Shown: positions 44,905 to 54,136 of the stretch, one piece after another
Position numbering within the stretch: position 1 is the stretch's first letter
How the letters are laid out: the number at the start of each line of letters is the position of its first letter
Assembly: GCF_004028635.1 (NCBI RefSeq)
Contig: NZ_RQJW01000009.1
Location: 186,001-250,000, forward strand
Reading direction: 5' to 3'
Origin: Streptomyces cyaneus
Lineage (GTDB): Bacteria > Actinomycetota > Actinomycetes > Streptomycetales > Streptomycetaceae
DNA: 64,000 nucleotides
Notes under the pieces: generated by a model
Seen by the model: only the letters and a program-made list of their open reading frames with translations
What the model was told of the DNA's origin: nothing
Database searches by the model: none
Program-made: the position numbers and the translations under genes

Positions 44905-47900
44905 ATGCGAGCACCGGTGCAGAAGATGCGGCCTCGTCGCTCAGGCAAGCAGACGTCCTCCGCAGGGGGCGCGCAGTCCACGCCCGGCACCAAGAACGGC
45001 ACAGCGAACGGCGCGACAGCCGACGTCACACCCGCCGGCAAGGGGCGCCCGACTCACGTACGGAACCGCCTGATCGTCGCCGTGGCCGTGGTGGCCGCCG
45101 CCATCGCCGGGGCCGGCGTTCCCTCGGTCGTCGCCGCCTCCGGGCAACTGCACGACTCCCAGCAGCTGGTGACCCTCGCCGAGCAGACCGAGGACGCGCT
45201 CACCCTCGCCCACTCCCTCGCCGACGAGCGCGACGAGGTCACCTCGTACATCGCCGCCGGACGGCCCAAGTCCAAGGCGCCCAGCGAGCAGCGCAGCGTC
45301 CGCGTCGACCGGCAGGTCGAGGAGTTGCGCGCCGACACCGACACGCCCGCCGCGCTGCGCGGCGACCTCGACGCCATCGCGCCCCTGCGCAGGGCCGCGC
45401 TCACCGGCAAGAGCACCGCGCTGGAAGCCCACGAGGCCTACTCGGTCACCATCACCGAACTCCACCGGCTCGCCGAGCAGCTGGCCGAGCAGATGCCGCC
45501 CCGCGCGGGCGCCGGTGCCCACGCCCTCGCCGAGCTGGACTCCGCCGTCCAGCAGGCCGCCGCCGCCCGCGGGCTGCTGCTCGCCGCGCTCAGCGTGCCG
45601 ACCACCACCGAGACCGTCATCGACCCGATCACCGGCCTCGCGAGCACCCAGAAGACTTCCTCGGACGCCGACGCCAAGCAGCGAGCCGCCCTGAGCGCCG
45701 CCGCCCAGCAGGCCCGGCTGCGTTCCGACGCCGCCCTCACCGACTTCCGCGACACCGCTCCCAAGAGCGCGCGCACCTCGTACGACTCCACGGTCACCGG
45801 CCCCGAGGTCACCACCGCCGAGCGCTATCTCGCCGCCCTCACCGACCAGGCCACGCTCTCCGACCGGGACCTGGCCACCAACACCCGGCGTGCCGAGTCC
45901 GCCCTCTCCGCCCGCGTCGACGCGATGCGCGGCGTGGAGTCCGCCCTCTACGACCGCCGCACCAAGACCCTGGAGCAGCTCCGCGACGACGACGTCACCG
46001 CGCTGGAGATCCGTATCGCGATCCTCGGCGCGCTGATGCTGCTCGCCGTGGGCGTCGCCACGGGCATGGCCCGCAGCCTCACCCGGCCCCTCGCCGTCCT
46101 GCGGCTCGGCTCCGCCCGGCTCGCCCAGGCCGAGGATCCGGCGGCCGAAGAGCCGGTGAAGTTCACCGGCCGCAAGGACGAGTTCGCCTCGGTCGTCAAC
46201 TCCGTCAACGCCCTGCACGCGCACGCCGTCGCCCTCCACGAACGCATCACCACCCTGGAGTCCGACCGCAAGCACCTCGTCGGGCAGCGCCAGAAGATGG
46301 CCGACGCCCGTGAGGAGCTGCGTACCGAACTCGCCGACTCCGCCGCCCAGTTGGAGCGGCTGCGGGACACCATCGGCTCCACCTTCGTCAACCTCGCCCT
46401 GCGCACCCTCGGCCTCGTAGAGCGCCAACTCACCGTCATCGAGAGCCTGGAGGAGCGCGAGCAGGACCCCGAGCGGCTCGCCACGCTCTTCAAGCTGGAC
46501 CACTTCGCCACGGTCATGCGCCGGCACAGCGAGAACCTCCTCGTCCTGGCCGGCACCGAGCAGGTCCAGCAGCACGCCGGGCCGGTCCCGCTCGTCGACG
46601 TCGTCCGCGCGGCCGTCAGCGAGATCGAACGGTACGAGCGCGTCCGCATCGCCGCGCTCCCGCCGCACGCGCATGTGGCGGGCTTCGCGGCCGACGACCT
46701 CTCCCACCTCCTGGCCGAGCTGATGGAGAACGCGTCGTCGTTCTCCCCGCCCGACCTGCCCGTCGAGGTCTCCGGCTGGCTGCTGGAGAACGGCGAGGTC
46801 ATGCTCTCCGTCCACGACGAGGGCATCGGGATGACGAGCGATCGTCTGACCCGCCTCAACTCCCGCCTCGCCGACTTCGACCCCGAGGCCACCTACGACC
46901 AGGAGGGCGATGACGGTCTGGGCCTCGGCCTCTACGTCGTCGCCCGCCTCGCCCACCGCCACGGCGTCCGCGTCCAGCTCCGCGAGCAGAAGCAGGGCGG
47001 GGTCGCGGCGGTCGCGGTCCTGCCCAGGGGCCTGCTGGCGGCGGCCCCCTCGGCCGCGGTCCCCGCGGAGTCCCCGCACCACACCGGCACCCACACCTTC
47101 TCCCTGCCGGGCGCCGACGCGGAGGCCAACTCCAACGTCCTGCGCGGCCGCGCGAAGAACGGCGACCCGCTGGTCGCGCTGGCGGAGAAGGCAGTACAGG
47201 AGACGGCACAGAGGCCCCCGGCTACCCCGAGTGCCCCGGAGGCCGAGCAGGAGCGCGAGCACCCTGCCGAAACCACGATGGAACTCCTGATCCCGGCCCA
47301 GCCAACGGGCGAACCGCCCTTCGCCGCCCAGCCGCTCCCGGATCCCACGCCCGAGGAGCCCGCGACCGGCGATCCTGCGTCCGCGTCCGATCCCGCGACC
47401 GGCGATCCTGCGTCCGTCTCCGATCCTGCGACCGGCGCCCCGGCGTTCGCGACCGATCCCGTGGCCGATCTCATGTCCGCGGCCGATCTCGCGTCCGCCA
47501 CCGGCGAACCCGCCCCCGCCACACACGACCCCGCGCCCGCCGACGGCGAGGACGCCCCACAGGGGCCACCCGCACCCGACGACGATGCCCGCACGGGTGG
47601 TGCGGGTGGGAACGAACCCGCCGAAGGCGAAGCCGAGGCGGAACACGAACGCGTCCCGGACGAGCCCGAGGACCTGCTCACAGACAAGGGCCTCCCCAAA
47701 CGCACCCCGAAGATCACCGCCCCCGCCCAGGCCCCGCGCCAGCGGACCACCGGCGTCGACGCCGAAGCCCTCCGCAGAAGGCTGGGTGGCTTCCGCAGAG
47801 GAGCGGAGGCCGGCTACCGCGACGTAAACGCAGAGATCGCCGAACAGACCGGCCAGCACAAAACACCCAGCAGTGAATCCGAAGCAGCCACGGGGGGCAC

Positions 47901-47922
47901 AGTCGAGGAGGCAAGCAGTTGA
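44905..47922 (+). CDS. cvnA: Conservon sensor-kinase-like protein CvnA
   Basis: This protein of about 1,005 residues has a cytoplasmic basic N-terminus, membrane segment ~53-78 (RLIVAVAVVAAAIAGAGVPS), an extracytoplasmic nitrate-sensor-like helical domain, a second membrane segment at ~367-390, and a HAMP-like linker. The region FKLDHFATVMRRHSENLLVL replaces the H-box, and the HATPase has LLAELMENASSFSPPD and GDDGLGLGLYVVARLA. The last ~280 residues are a Pro/Asp/Glu-rich tail with a 33-bp tandem duplication (47368-47433). The lack of a canonical phospho-His motif is typical of CvnA. ATG 44905, GTG 44917 or ATG 44926 may be the start. It heads cvnABCD. Confidence 0.88.
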   Translation: MRAPVQKMRPRRSGKQTSSAGGAQSTPGTKNGTANGATADVTPAGKGRPTHVRNRLIVAVAVVAAAIAGAGVPSVVAASGQLHDSQQLVTLAEQTEDALTLAHSLADERDEVTSYIAAGRPKSKAPSEQRSVRVDRQVEELRADTDTPAALRGDLDAIAPLRRAALTGKSTALEAHEAYSVTITELHRLAEQLAEQMPPRAGAGAHALAELDSAVQQAAAARGLLLAALSVPTTTETVIDPITGLASTQKTSSDADAKQRAALSAAAQQARLRSDAALTDFRDTAPKSARTSYDSTVTGPEVTTAERYLAALTDQATLSDRDLATNTRRAESALSARVDAMRGVESALYDRRTKTLEQLRDDDVTALEIRIAILGALMLLAVGVATGMARSLTRPLAVLRLGSARLAQAEDPAAEEPVKFTGRKDEFASVVNSVNALHAHAVALHERITTLESDRKHLVGQRQKMADAREELRTELADSAAQLERLRDTIGSTFVNLALRTLGLVERQLTVIESLEEREQDPERLATLFKLDHFATVMRRHSENLLVLAGTEQVQQHAGPVPLVDVVRAAVSEIERYERVRIAALPPHAHVAGFAADDLSHLLAELMENASSFSPPDLPVEVSGWLLENGEVMLSVHDEGIGMTSDRLTRLNSRLADFDPEATYDQEGDDGLGLGLYVVARLAHRHGVRVQLREQKQGGVAAVAVLPRGLLAAAPSAAVPAESPHHTGTHTFSLPGADAEANSNVLRGRAKNGDPLVALAEKAVQETAQRPPATPSAPEAEQEREHPAETTMELLIPAQPTGEPPFAAQPLPDPTPEEPATGDPASASDPATGDPASVSDPATGAPAFATDPVADLMSAADLASATGEPAPATHDPAPADGEDAPQGPPAPDDDARTGGAGGNEPAEGEAEAEHERVPDEPEDLLTDKGLPKRTPKITAPAQAPRQRTTGVDAEALRRRLGGFRRGAEAGYRDVNAEIAEQTGQHKTPSSESEAATGGTVEEASS

Positions 47923-48422
47923 CCGCGCCCAGTACCTTCGGACTGAGCAGTGAAGCCCGCAACCTGCACTGGTTGTTGACGAATCTGGTCGAGGAGGTGC
48001 CGGGCATCCAGTCAGTCGCGGTGGTCTCCTCCGACGGGCTGCTCCTGCTCTCCTCGGACCACTCCCGCAACACCCAGGCCCGGGAAGCCAGGAGCGACAA
48101 ACCCACCGGCCCCCGCGGATCCTCCGCCGACCTCGCCACCATCGTCTCCGGCATCGGCAGCCTCACCATCGGCGCCGCCAAGCTGATGCAGTTCGGCGGC
48201 GTGAAGCACACGATGGTGGCGATGGACGAGGGCAGCCTGTTCGTGATGTCCATCAGCGACGGCTCGCTGCTCGGCGTGCACGGCTCCGCGGACTGCGACA
48301 TGAGCGTGGTGGCCTACCACATGGCGCTCTTCGTCGGCCGCGCCGGCCACGTCCTCACCCCCGAACTCCGCAGTGAGCTACGGAAGTCACTGGAGGCCGC
48401 GTCGGCAGGGAGTACCCGATGA
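47919..48422 (+). CDS. cvnB: Conservon roadblock/LC7 protein CvnB
   Basis: This 167-residue roadblock/LC7 (MglB-like) protein (ARNLHWLLTNLVEEVPGIQS, AVVSSDGLLLLSSD) is the predicted regulator or GAP-like partner of the CvnD GTPase. A segment near 45-68 rich in Arg, Ser and Pro interrupts the usual domain. The TTG start overlaps the cvnA stop (TTGA), and its own stop overlaps cvnC (ATGA), so translation of the whole set is coupled. Confidence 0.92.
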   Translation: MTAPSTFGLSSEARNLHWLLTNLVEEVPGIQSVAVVSSDGLLLLSSDHSRNTQAREARSDKPTGPRGSSADLATIVSGIGSLTIGAAKLMQFGGVKHTMVAMDEGSLFVMSISDGSLLGVHGSADCDMSVVAYHMALFVGRAGHVLTPELRSELRKSLEAASAGSTR

Positions 48423-48847
48423 GCAACGCCCCGCACAACAGGCCCCAGCTCCCCGTCCGCGGCGGCGACCGCAAACCCGCCCGCGTGCGCCCCTACTCGC
48501 TCACCGGCGGCCGTACCCGCTTCGGCCACGTGCTCCTCGTCGAGACGTTCGTCAGCAGCACCGCCGCGCTGGACGCCGCCGAGGAGCGCAAGGAACTGAC
48601 GAATGGTTCCCTCACCACCCGGGTCATGCCGGAGATGCGGGCCATCGTCGAACTGTGCCGCCGTATGCGCACGGTGGCCGAGATCGCCGCGCTGCTGAAG
48701 ATGCCGCTCGGCGTGGTCCGCGTGCTCCTCAGCGACCTCGCGGACCAGGGAAAGATCCGTGTGTACGGCACCGGAACCGGTCATGGCACCGGCCGTCCGG
48801 ACCGGGCGCTGCTGGAAAGGGTGCTGAGTGGACTCCGTCGTCTCTGA
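48419..48847 (+). CDS. cvnC: Conservon DUF742 protein CvnC
   Basis: This 142-residue DUF742 protein contains VRPYSLTGGRTRFGHVLLVE near residue 24 and a winged-helix-like C-terminal part (RRMRTVAEIAALLKMPLGVV). DUF742 proteins are thought to bridge the kinase-like CvnA and the GTPase module. The last 20 bp overlap the cvnD start. Confidence 0.92.
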   Translation: MSNAPHNRPQLPVRGGDRKPARVRPYSLTGGRTRFGHVLLVETFVSSTAALDAAEERKELTNGSLTTRVMPEMRAIVELCRRMRTVAEIAALLKMPLGVVRVLLSDLADQGKIRVYGTGTGHGTGRPDRALLERVLSGLRRL

Positions 48848-49478
48848 CGCCGCTCGCGGTGTCTCCCCCCGCCCCGACTCGTTCCTCGCCGAAGACGGGC
48901 CCGAACAACCCTGGCAGACGGACCGCACCCGAGCCCCGATCGCCACGAAGATAGTGGTGGCCGGCGGCTTCGGCGTCGGCAAGACCACGCTGGTCACCGC
49001 CGTCTCGGAGATCACGCCCCTGCAGACCGAGGCGTTGATGACCGAGGCGAGCGAGGAGACCGACGACCTCACCTCGACGCCCGGCAAGCTGACCACCACC
49101 GTGGCCATGGACTTCGGCCGCATCACGCTCGACGACGACCTGGTGCTCTATCTGTTCGGCACGCCGGGCCAGCAGCGGTTCTGGTTCATGTGGGACGACC
49201 TGGTGCGCGGCGCGATCGGCGCGGTCGTTCTGGCCGACACCCGGCGGCTGAGGGACTGCTTTCCCGCACTGGACTACTTCGAGAGCTGCGGGCTGCCGTA
49301 CGTCGTCGCGGTCAACCACTTCGACGGCAGTGAGCGCTTCGAGCCGGAGGACGTGCGGGAAGCGTTGACGATCCCCGCGCACATACCTGTAATGATCATG
49401 GATGCGCGGCGGCGGATCTCGGTGATCGAGACTCTGCTGTCCCTCGTCGGCCACGCCCTGGACGTCACCCCCGAGTAG
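48828..49478 (+). CDS. cvnD: Conservon small GTPase-like protein CvnD
   Basis: This 216-residue P-loop GTPase has KIVVAGGFGVGKTTLVTAVS (Walker A near 42-49), the switch region TTTVAMDFGRITL, the DxxG-like LFGTPGQQRFWFMWDDLVRG, and VVAVNHFDGS as the guanine-specificity motif, with HFD in place of NKxD. It is the output GTPase of the conservon, predicted at the membrane with CvnA. The GTG start lies within cvnC. The oxygenase gene follows 30 bp later. Confidence 0.92.
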   Translation: MDSVVSDAARGVSPRPDSFLAEDGPEQPWQTDRTRAPIATKIVVAGGFGVGKTTLVTAVSEITPLQTEALMTEASEETDDLTSTPGKLTTTVAMDFGRITLDDDLVLYLFGTPGQQRFWFMWDDLVRGAIGAVVLADTRRLRDCFPALDYFESCGLPYVVAVNHFDGSERFEPEDVREALTIPAHIPVMIMDARRRISVIETLLSLVGHALDVTPE

Positions 49479-49508
49479 TCCCCGATCCCTGTAGGAGACA
49501 CCACCCGC

Positions 49509-50762
49509 ATGCGGAAGATACTCGTCGTCGGAGCCGGCCAGTCCGGACTCCAGATCGCCCTCGGACTCCAGTCGCACGGGTACGAGGTCACCCTGATGTC
49601 CAACCGGACCGCGGACGAGATCCGCTCCGGCCGGGTCATGTCCACCCAGTGCATGTTCCACACGGCACTGCAGCACGAGCGCGATCTCCAGCTGAACTTC
49701 TGGGAGTCCCAGGCCCCGAAGATCGAAGGACTCGGCGTCTCGGTGGCGGCCCCCGGCTCGTGGGGCGAGGGTCCGGCGGCGCGGGCGATCGACTGGCTGG
49801 GCCACCTCGACGGGTTCGCGCAGTCGGTCGACCAGCGGGTGAAGATGGCCGGCTGGATGGAGACGTTCGCACAGCGCGGCGGCCAGCTGGTCATCCATGG
49901 CGCGGCCGTCGGCGACCTCGACTACTTCTCCCGTACGTACGACCTGGTCCTGGTGTCGGCCGGCAAGGGCGAGCTCGTCCAGATGTTCGGGCGGGACCCG
50001 GAGCGGTCCCCGTACAGCGAGCCGCAGCGGGCGCTGGCCGTGTCGTACGTCCACGGACTCGGCCCCCGTCCGGAGCACCCGGACACGGAAGCCGTCCGCT
50101 GCAACCTCGTCCCCGGCGTGGGCGAGCTGTTCGTCATGCCCACCCTGACGACCTCCGGGCGCGCCGACATCCTGTTCTGGGAAGGCATACCCGGCGGGCC
50201 GCTCGACGCCTTCCACGGCGTGCAGGACCCGGCGGAGCACCTCTCCCTGACCCTGGAACTCATGGAGAAGTACACCCCGTGGGAGTACGCGCGGGCGACC
50301 AAGGCCGAACTCACGGACGCCGGCGGTGTGCTGAGCGGGCGGTACGCGCCGACCGTGCGCAATCCGATCGGACGGCTGCCCGGTGGCGGGCTCGTGCTGG
50401 GTGTGGCGGACGTCGTCGTGGCGAACGACCCGATCACCGGGCAGGGCTCCAACTCCGCGTCCAAGTGCGCGGCCGCCTACCTCGCCTCGATCGTCGAGCA
50501 CGGCGACAAGGAGTTCGACGAGGCGTGGATGCGCAGCACCTTCGACCGGTACTGGGCCACCGCCCAGCACGTGACCAAGTGGACGAACGCCATGCTGGCG
50601 CCGCCGCCGGAGCACATCCTCAACCTCATCGGGGCGGCGGGTCAGTTGCCGCCGGTGGCGGATCGATTCGCCAATGGGTTCAACGACCCGGCCGACTTCG
50701 AGAACTACTTCTATGAGCCGGAGAAGACCGGGGCTTACCTCGCGGAGGTTTCCGGGGCTTGA
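49509..50762 (+). CDS. Styrene/indole monooxygenase-like FAD-dependent oxygenase
   Basis: This 417-residue flavoprotein has the FAD loop ILVVGAGQSGLQIALGLQSH at its N-terminus and the StyA-type layout (CMFHTALQHERDLQLNFWES, DLVLVSAGKGELVQMFGRDP, NDPITGQGSNSASKCAAAYL). StyA-type oxygenases need a separate flavin reductase, which is not encoded nearby. It is placed 30 bp after cvnD, so it is part of the conservon operon and is its likely output. Its 3' end overlaps the convergent NlpC/P60 gene by 83 bp. Confidence 0.88.
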   Translation: MRKILVVGAGQSGLQIALGLQSHGYEVTLMSNRTADEIRSGRVMSTQCMFHTALQHERDLQLNFWESQAPKIEGLGVSVAAPGSWGEGPAARAIDWLGHLDGFAQSVDQRVKMAGWMETFAQRGGQLVIHGAAVGDLDYFSRTYDLVLVSAGKGELVQMFGRDPERSPYSEPQRALAVSYVHGLGPRPEHPDTEAVRCNLVPGVGELFVMPTLTTSGRADILFWEGIPGGPLDAFHGVQDPAEHLSLTLELMEKYTPWEYARATKAELTDAGGVLSGRYAPTVRNPIGRLPGGGLVLGVADVVVANDPITGQGSNSASKCAAAYLASIVEHGDKEFDEAWMRSTFDRYWATAQHVTKWTNAMLAPPPEHILNLIGAAGQLPPVADRFANGFNDPADFENYFYEPEKTGAYLAEVSGA

Positions 50763-51849
50763 CCTCCGGGTCCTTCGAGATCTGCGGGCGTACGGCTCCC
50801 AGGACCGGGTTGGACGCGATCGGCGAGATCTTGACCTTCTCGCCGGTGCGCGGGGCCTGGACCACCTTGCCTTTGCCCAGGTACAGGGCCACGTGCGTGG
50901 CGTCCGGGAAGTAGACGACCAGGTCGCCCGGGCGCAGTTCGGTCAGCGGGATGCGCTCGAGCTGCGCCCACTGCTCCTGGCTGGTGCGGGGGATCGGGGT
51001 GCCGGCGTGGGCCCACGCCTCTGAGGTCAGGCCCGAGCAGTCGTACGACTTCGGGCCCTCCGCGCCCCACTTGTACGGCTTTCCCAGCTGCTTCTTGGCG
51101 TAGCGGATGGCCCGTTTGGCCTCGGGAGACGGTTTGTGGTCCTCCTTGGCGAGGGCCCCGGACGCCATGAAGGCCCGCTGGGCCTTGGCGGTGTCCTGCT
51201 TCTCGAACTCGGCCAGGGCGGTCAGCTGCGCGGCGGTGAGGGAGGCGAGGAGCTCCTCCACCTTCTTCAGGCGCTTTCGTACGGCGTCCCGGTCCTTCTT
51301 CTGGCGTTCGGCCAGGGAGAGCTGGGCGTCCAGGGCCTTGCGGGCCTGGTGGGCCAGCTCGTCGGCCTTCTTCTCCGTGCCGGTCAGGCGGCCGACCGTC
51401 TCGGCGCGCTCGCGTGCCAGCCGGCCGATGACATGGCCCTGGTCCAGGGCGTGCTGGGGGTCGCGGGCCAGGAGCAGGCGGACGTACGGGGAGATGTCGG
51501 TGGTGTTCTGGTACTGCTGGCGGGCCAGCCGGCCGGCCGCTCCTCGGCTGTCGTGCAAGGAGAGGCGGGCACGGGCCAGGGCGGCTTCCAGGCGGGTCAC
51601 CTCGGTGCGCTGCTTCTTCAGCTTCTCCTCGGTGGCGTTGTAGGTCTCCGTGGCCTGCTCGGCCTCGCGGTACAGGCGCTGAAGGTCTGTCAGGAGCCCG
51701 GCGGTGGATCGCGCTTGAGGTTCGGGCGCCGGGGCTGCCGCAGCGGGCGCCGGTGAGAGGAGTGGTGCCGGCGAAAGGAGCGTGGCGGCCGTCGTCGCTG
51801 TCGCCGTGGCCGCCGCCATGCATGCCAGACGCAGAAGTCTTCCTGACAC
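50680..51849 (-). CDS. Secreted NlpC/P60 peptidoglycan hydrolase with coiled-coil
   Basis: This 389-residue protein has a signal peptide at ~1-38 (LLRLACMAAATATATTAATL), a long coiled coil at ~45-215 (LRKRLKKVEELLASL-type helices), an NlpC/P60 domain at ~235-345 with the catalytic Cys in KSYDCSGLTSEAWAH and His in DATHVALYLGKG, and a basic Arg/Ser/Pro tail. It is RipA-like and probably cleaves the D-Glu-to-diamino-acid stem-peptide bond. It starts at GTG with GGAGG upstream. The tail is encoded opposite the end of the oxygenase gene. Confidence 0.9.
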   Translation of the reverse strand: MSGRLLRLACMAAATATATTAATLLSPAPLLSPAPAAAAPAPEPQARSTAGLLTDLQRLYREAEQATETYNATEEKLKKQRTEVTRLEAALARARLSLHDSRGAAGRLARQQYQNTTDISPYVRLLLARDPQHALDQGHVIGRLARERAETVGRLTGTEKKADELAHQARKALDAQLSLAERQKKDRDAVRKRLKKVEELLASLTAAQLTALAEFEKQDTAKAQRAFMASGALAKEDHKPSPEAKRAIRYAKKQLGKPYKWGAEGPKSYDCSGLTSEAWAHAGTPIPRTSQEQWAQLERIPLTELRPGDLVVYFPDATHVALYLGKGKVVQAPRTGEKVKISPIASNPVLGAVRPQISKDPEVKPRKPPRGKPRSSPAHRSSSRSRPGR

Positions 51850-51952
51850 GTCATCACCTCCGGTTGCGGAGAGGCTCTCTGCTCCACACCGTGAGGATTA
51901 GACGGGGACGACGGGTTTGCCCGGCGGGTGTGCGCGGTTCGGCGCAGTGGCG

Positions 51953-52255
51953 TCACTCGTCCGTGGCGTCCGGCTTGCGCTGCGGCGTGGCGTCCGGCTT
52001 GGACCACGGCCAGTTCAGGCGGCGGGTCTGCTTTCCCTCGGGGTCGTACTCGTACTTCCAGCGTCGGGAAAGACCGGTGCGGGCGCCCGGGGTGCGGGGC
52101 ACGCGGTGGTAGACGAGGACGGTCGGCGGGCCGCCCTGCGGGTCGGGGACGGGAATGCGGTACGTCTTGGGCGGGTGGCCCGTGATGCCCAGGAGCACGG
52201 GCAGTACGCGGCCGTCCATGGGGCCGCCCTCGAAAGGGGTTTCTTCGCTCTTCAC
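51953..52255 (-). CDS. Conserved hypothetical protein
   Basis: This 100-residue protein has no recognised domain: GRVLPVLLGITGHPPKTYRI and VLVYHRVPRTPGARTGLSRR, then WKYEYDPEG, with a Pro/Lys/Asp-rich end. The pattern of short strands is typical of small phage- or actinobacterium-conserved proteins. It starts at GTG 10 bp after the stop of the TetR gene on the same strand, so they are probably co-transcribed. Function is unknown. Confidence 0.6.
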   Translation of the reverse strand: MKSEETPFEGGPMDGRVLPVLLGITGHPPKTYRIPVPDPQGGPPTVLVYHRVPRTPGARTGLSRRWKYEYDPEGKQTRRLNWPWSKPDATPQRKPDATDE

Positions 52256-52265
52256 GGCACCAGTC

Positions 52266-52913
52266 TCAGCTATCCGCCGTCAGCTTCTGCGTCAGTGCCG
52301 CGGTCTGCGGGTCTCGGTCCGCCGTGACGGAGAGTACGGCGACGAACTGGTCGACCAGCCAGTCCCGAAGCTCCTCGACGGGGGGCTGCTTGTCCTCGTC
52401 GAGCCAGATGAGGGAGGCCGCCTCCACCGCGGTGATCCACATCCGTACGGTCATGCGCAGGCGGAGGCCGGGGTCGGTGACCTCCAGGTGGCTGAGGATG
52501 TGCTCGGCCGCGGCGCGGCGCACTCCGTCGACTATGGCCGTCGTACGGGATGTCTCCACGACGCTGCCGCCCTGGAGCAGCGCGCTGAACCCGGCGTCGT
52601 GCTCGTCCACGAAGGCGAGGTAGCGGTCGAGGGCGCGGGCGAGGCGGGGGAGGAGCGGGCCGTTCGGGGGTTCGTCGAAGCAGCGCTGGAGCTCTTCGGC
52701 GGCGGAGCGCAGGGCGGCCTCGTAGAGCTGTTGCTTGCCGCCGGGGAAGTAGCGGTACACCAGGGGCCGCGACACGCCGGCCGCCTCTGCCACGTCGTCC
52801 AGGGACACGTCCTCGGGGGCTCGGTGTGCGAAGAGGGTGAGCGCCGCGTCGAGGAGCTGGCTGCGGCGTTCCTCGACGCTCAGGCGGCGGTAGGCGGGGG
52901 CGGCGGGGGGCAT
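52266..52913 (-). CDS. TetR family transcriptional regulator
   Basis: This 215-residue protein has the helix-turn-helix at ~26-62: SLDDVAEAAGVSRPLVYRYF then PGGKQQLYEAALRSAAEELQ. The C-terminal domain is all-helical and ends QTAALTQKLTADS. The ATG at 52913 (MPPAAPAYRRLSVEERRSQL) fits the family better than the longer frame. It stands next to two di-iron protein genes whose shared promoter holds palindromes, so it is the likely regulator of them. A Streptomyces interspersed repeat lies between. Confidence 0.85.
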   Translation of the reverse strand: MPPAAPAYRRLSVEERRSQLLDAALTLFAHRAPEDVSLDDVAEAAGVSRPLVYRYFPGGKQQLYEAALRSAAEELQRCFDEPPNGPLLPRLARALDRYLAFVDEHDAGFSALLQGGSVVETSRTTAIVDGVRRAAAEHILSHLEVTDPGLRLRMTVRMWITAVEAASLIWLDEDKQPPVEELRDWLVDQFVAVLSVTADRDPQTAALTQKLTADS

Positions 52914-52974
52914 GGGTGCAGGGTAGTCGCCGTAGGGGCGGGCGCGGTCGCCTGGCCGCGGTCCGTCGTGGCTG

Positions 52975-53022
52975 GTCGCGCCCACGCGGCGGAGCCGCAG
53001 ATAGGCAGAGCCCCGCGCCCGT
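52975..53022 (-). repeat. Interspersed intergenic repeat, copy A
   Basis: The 25 bases 52975-52999 are the exact reverse complement of 62164-62188. Beyond them the similarity continues at GCCCCGCGCCC. The element resembles, from memory, a short repeat frequent in Streptomyces intergenic DNA. It lies between the TetR gene and the AurF-like gene. Confidence 0.7.
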
Positions 53023-53071
53023 CAGGCACGTCCACTCACGCCGGCTGTCCGACCAACCCGGCCGCCCCGGC

Positions 53072-54010
53072 CTACGCCAGCAGCCCCGACGACTTCCACA
53101 GGTGTCGGCCCACTCCGCGCAGTACGCCTATGTCGTCGAGGAAGTCGGTGAGCTTCTTGGCGCCTGTCTGCATGATCTCCCTGCGGTGGGCGCTGGCTTT
53201 CACCTGGGCCATGGCCTCGCGTTTGTCCAGGCCTATGTTCGTGTAGACCTCGGGGTTGACGAAGGCCACGGAGAAGATGCGGGCGAACTCGCCGGACGTG
53301 ATGCGGGTGAACTCCCGGGACCACTTCGGGGCCGTCACCATCTGGCGGCGGAGTTCCTCGCGGGCGTAGCGGACGTGGCGGGCCTCCTCGACCACATGGA
53401 TGCGGGTGACGCCGCGTATCAGGGGCTGCACCCGCTCGTCCGGGAAGGTCAGCCGCTGCATCCAGTCGAGGACCTCCTCGCCGAGGAGGGTCGCCGTGAA
53501 GGAGCCGGGGGTGGTGGAGATCGTCTTGAAGAGGCGGCCCAGGTGCTGGTGGGTGCGGCTGACCGGGTACCAGGGGGTGTCGCCGTGGGAGATCAGGCGG
53601 GCGAACATCTTGGAGTGGCGGCACTCGTCCTCGATCTCGGTGAGGGCATAGCGGACGTGTGCGCTGGTCGCGGACTTGTCGTAGACGTGGCGGACCAGGA
53701 GTTGCATGAGGATGAGCTCGAACCAGATCCCGAGGGAGGCGAGCGCGGCAGCCTCGTGGCGGGAGAGCAGTAGGCGCTGCTCTTCGCTCATCCGCTGCCA
53801 CATCGGGGTGTCGTAGAGCGAGAGCAGCTCGGGCGGCCAGAACCACTTGCCGTCCTCGAACGGCGCGTCCCAGTCCAGTTCCTTGTCGGGGTCGAAGGAG
53901 TGCTTGGCGGAAGAGGCGAGGAGGCGTTCGGCCACCTGTTCGCGGTCCTTGAGCCGGCCGAGTGCGTCGCGCAGTCCGTCGAGCGCGTCGGCTTCCGTCA
54001 CGGTCGTCAT
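53072..54010 (-). CDS. AurF-like di-iron oxygenase
   Basis: This 312-residue helical protein of the AurF (p-aminobenzoate N-oxygenase) type has repeated carboxylate-histidine iron motifs: RHEAAALASLGIWFELILMQ, ALTEIEDECRHSKMFARL, LLGEEVLDWMQRL and RIHVVEEARHVRYAREEL. AurF relatives oxidise amines or desaturate lipids; the substrate here is unknown. It is divergent from a second di-iron protein across ~125 bp with CTTG/CAAG palindromes. It may work with that protein under the nearby TetR. Confidence 0.85.
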   Translation of the reverse strand: MTTVTEADALDGLRDALGRLKDREQVAERLLASSAKHSFDPDKELDWDAPFEDGKWFWPPELLSLYDTPMWQRMSEEQRLLLSRHEAAALASLGIWFELILMQLLVRHVYDKSATSAHVRYALTEIEDECRHSKMFARLISHGDTPWYPVSRTHQHLGRLFKTISTTPGSFTATLLGEEVLDWMQRLTFPDERVQPLIRGVTRIHVVEEARHVRYAREELRRQMVTAPKWSREFTRITSGEFARIFSVAFVNPEVYTNIGLDKREAMAQVKASAHRREIMQTGAKKLTDFLDDIGVLRGVGRHLWKSSGLLA

Positions 54011-54062
54011 CGGTTCCTCACCTCGTTACCGGGGGGTACGGCGTGCGACTCTTATGAGACTG

Positions 54063-54095
54063 CTTGTCAGCAAGGTCGTCAATCCCTTGCGCAAG
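54063..54095. promoter_or_regulatory. Two CTTG/CAAG palindromes between the di-iron genes
   Basis: CTTG-TCAG-CAAG lies at 54063-54074 and CTTGCGCAAG at 54086-54095, in the divergent promoter. They are the likely operator for the nearby TetR protein, by position only. Confidence 0.45.
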
Positions 54096-54136
54096 ACTTG
54101 TTGACCCCGCGTCTACTACGTGTGAGCCTGCCGGAC

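Noticed and set aside
44941..47859. 972-codon open frame antisense to cvnA
   Set aside because: It is Gly/Arg-rich with no domain pattern and is explained by the codon bias of cvnA on the opposite strand.
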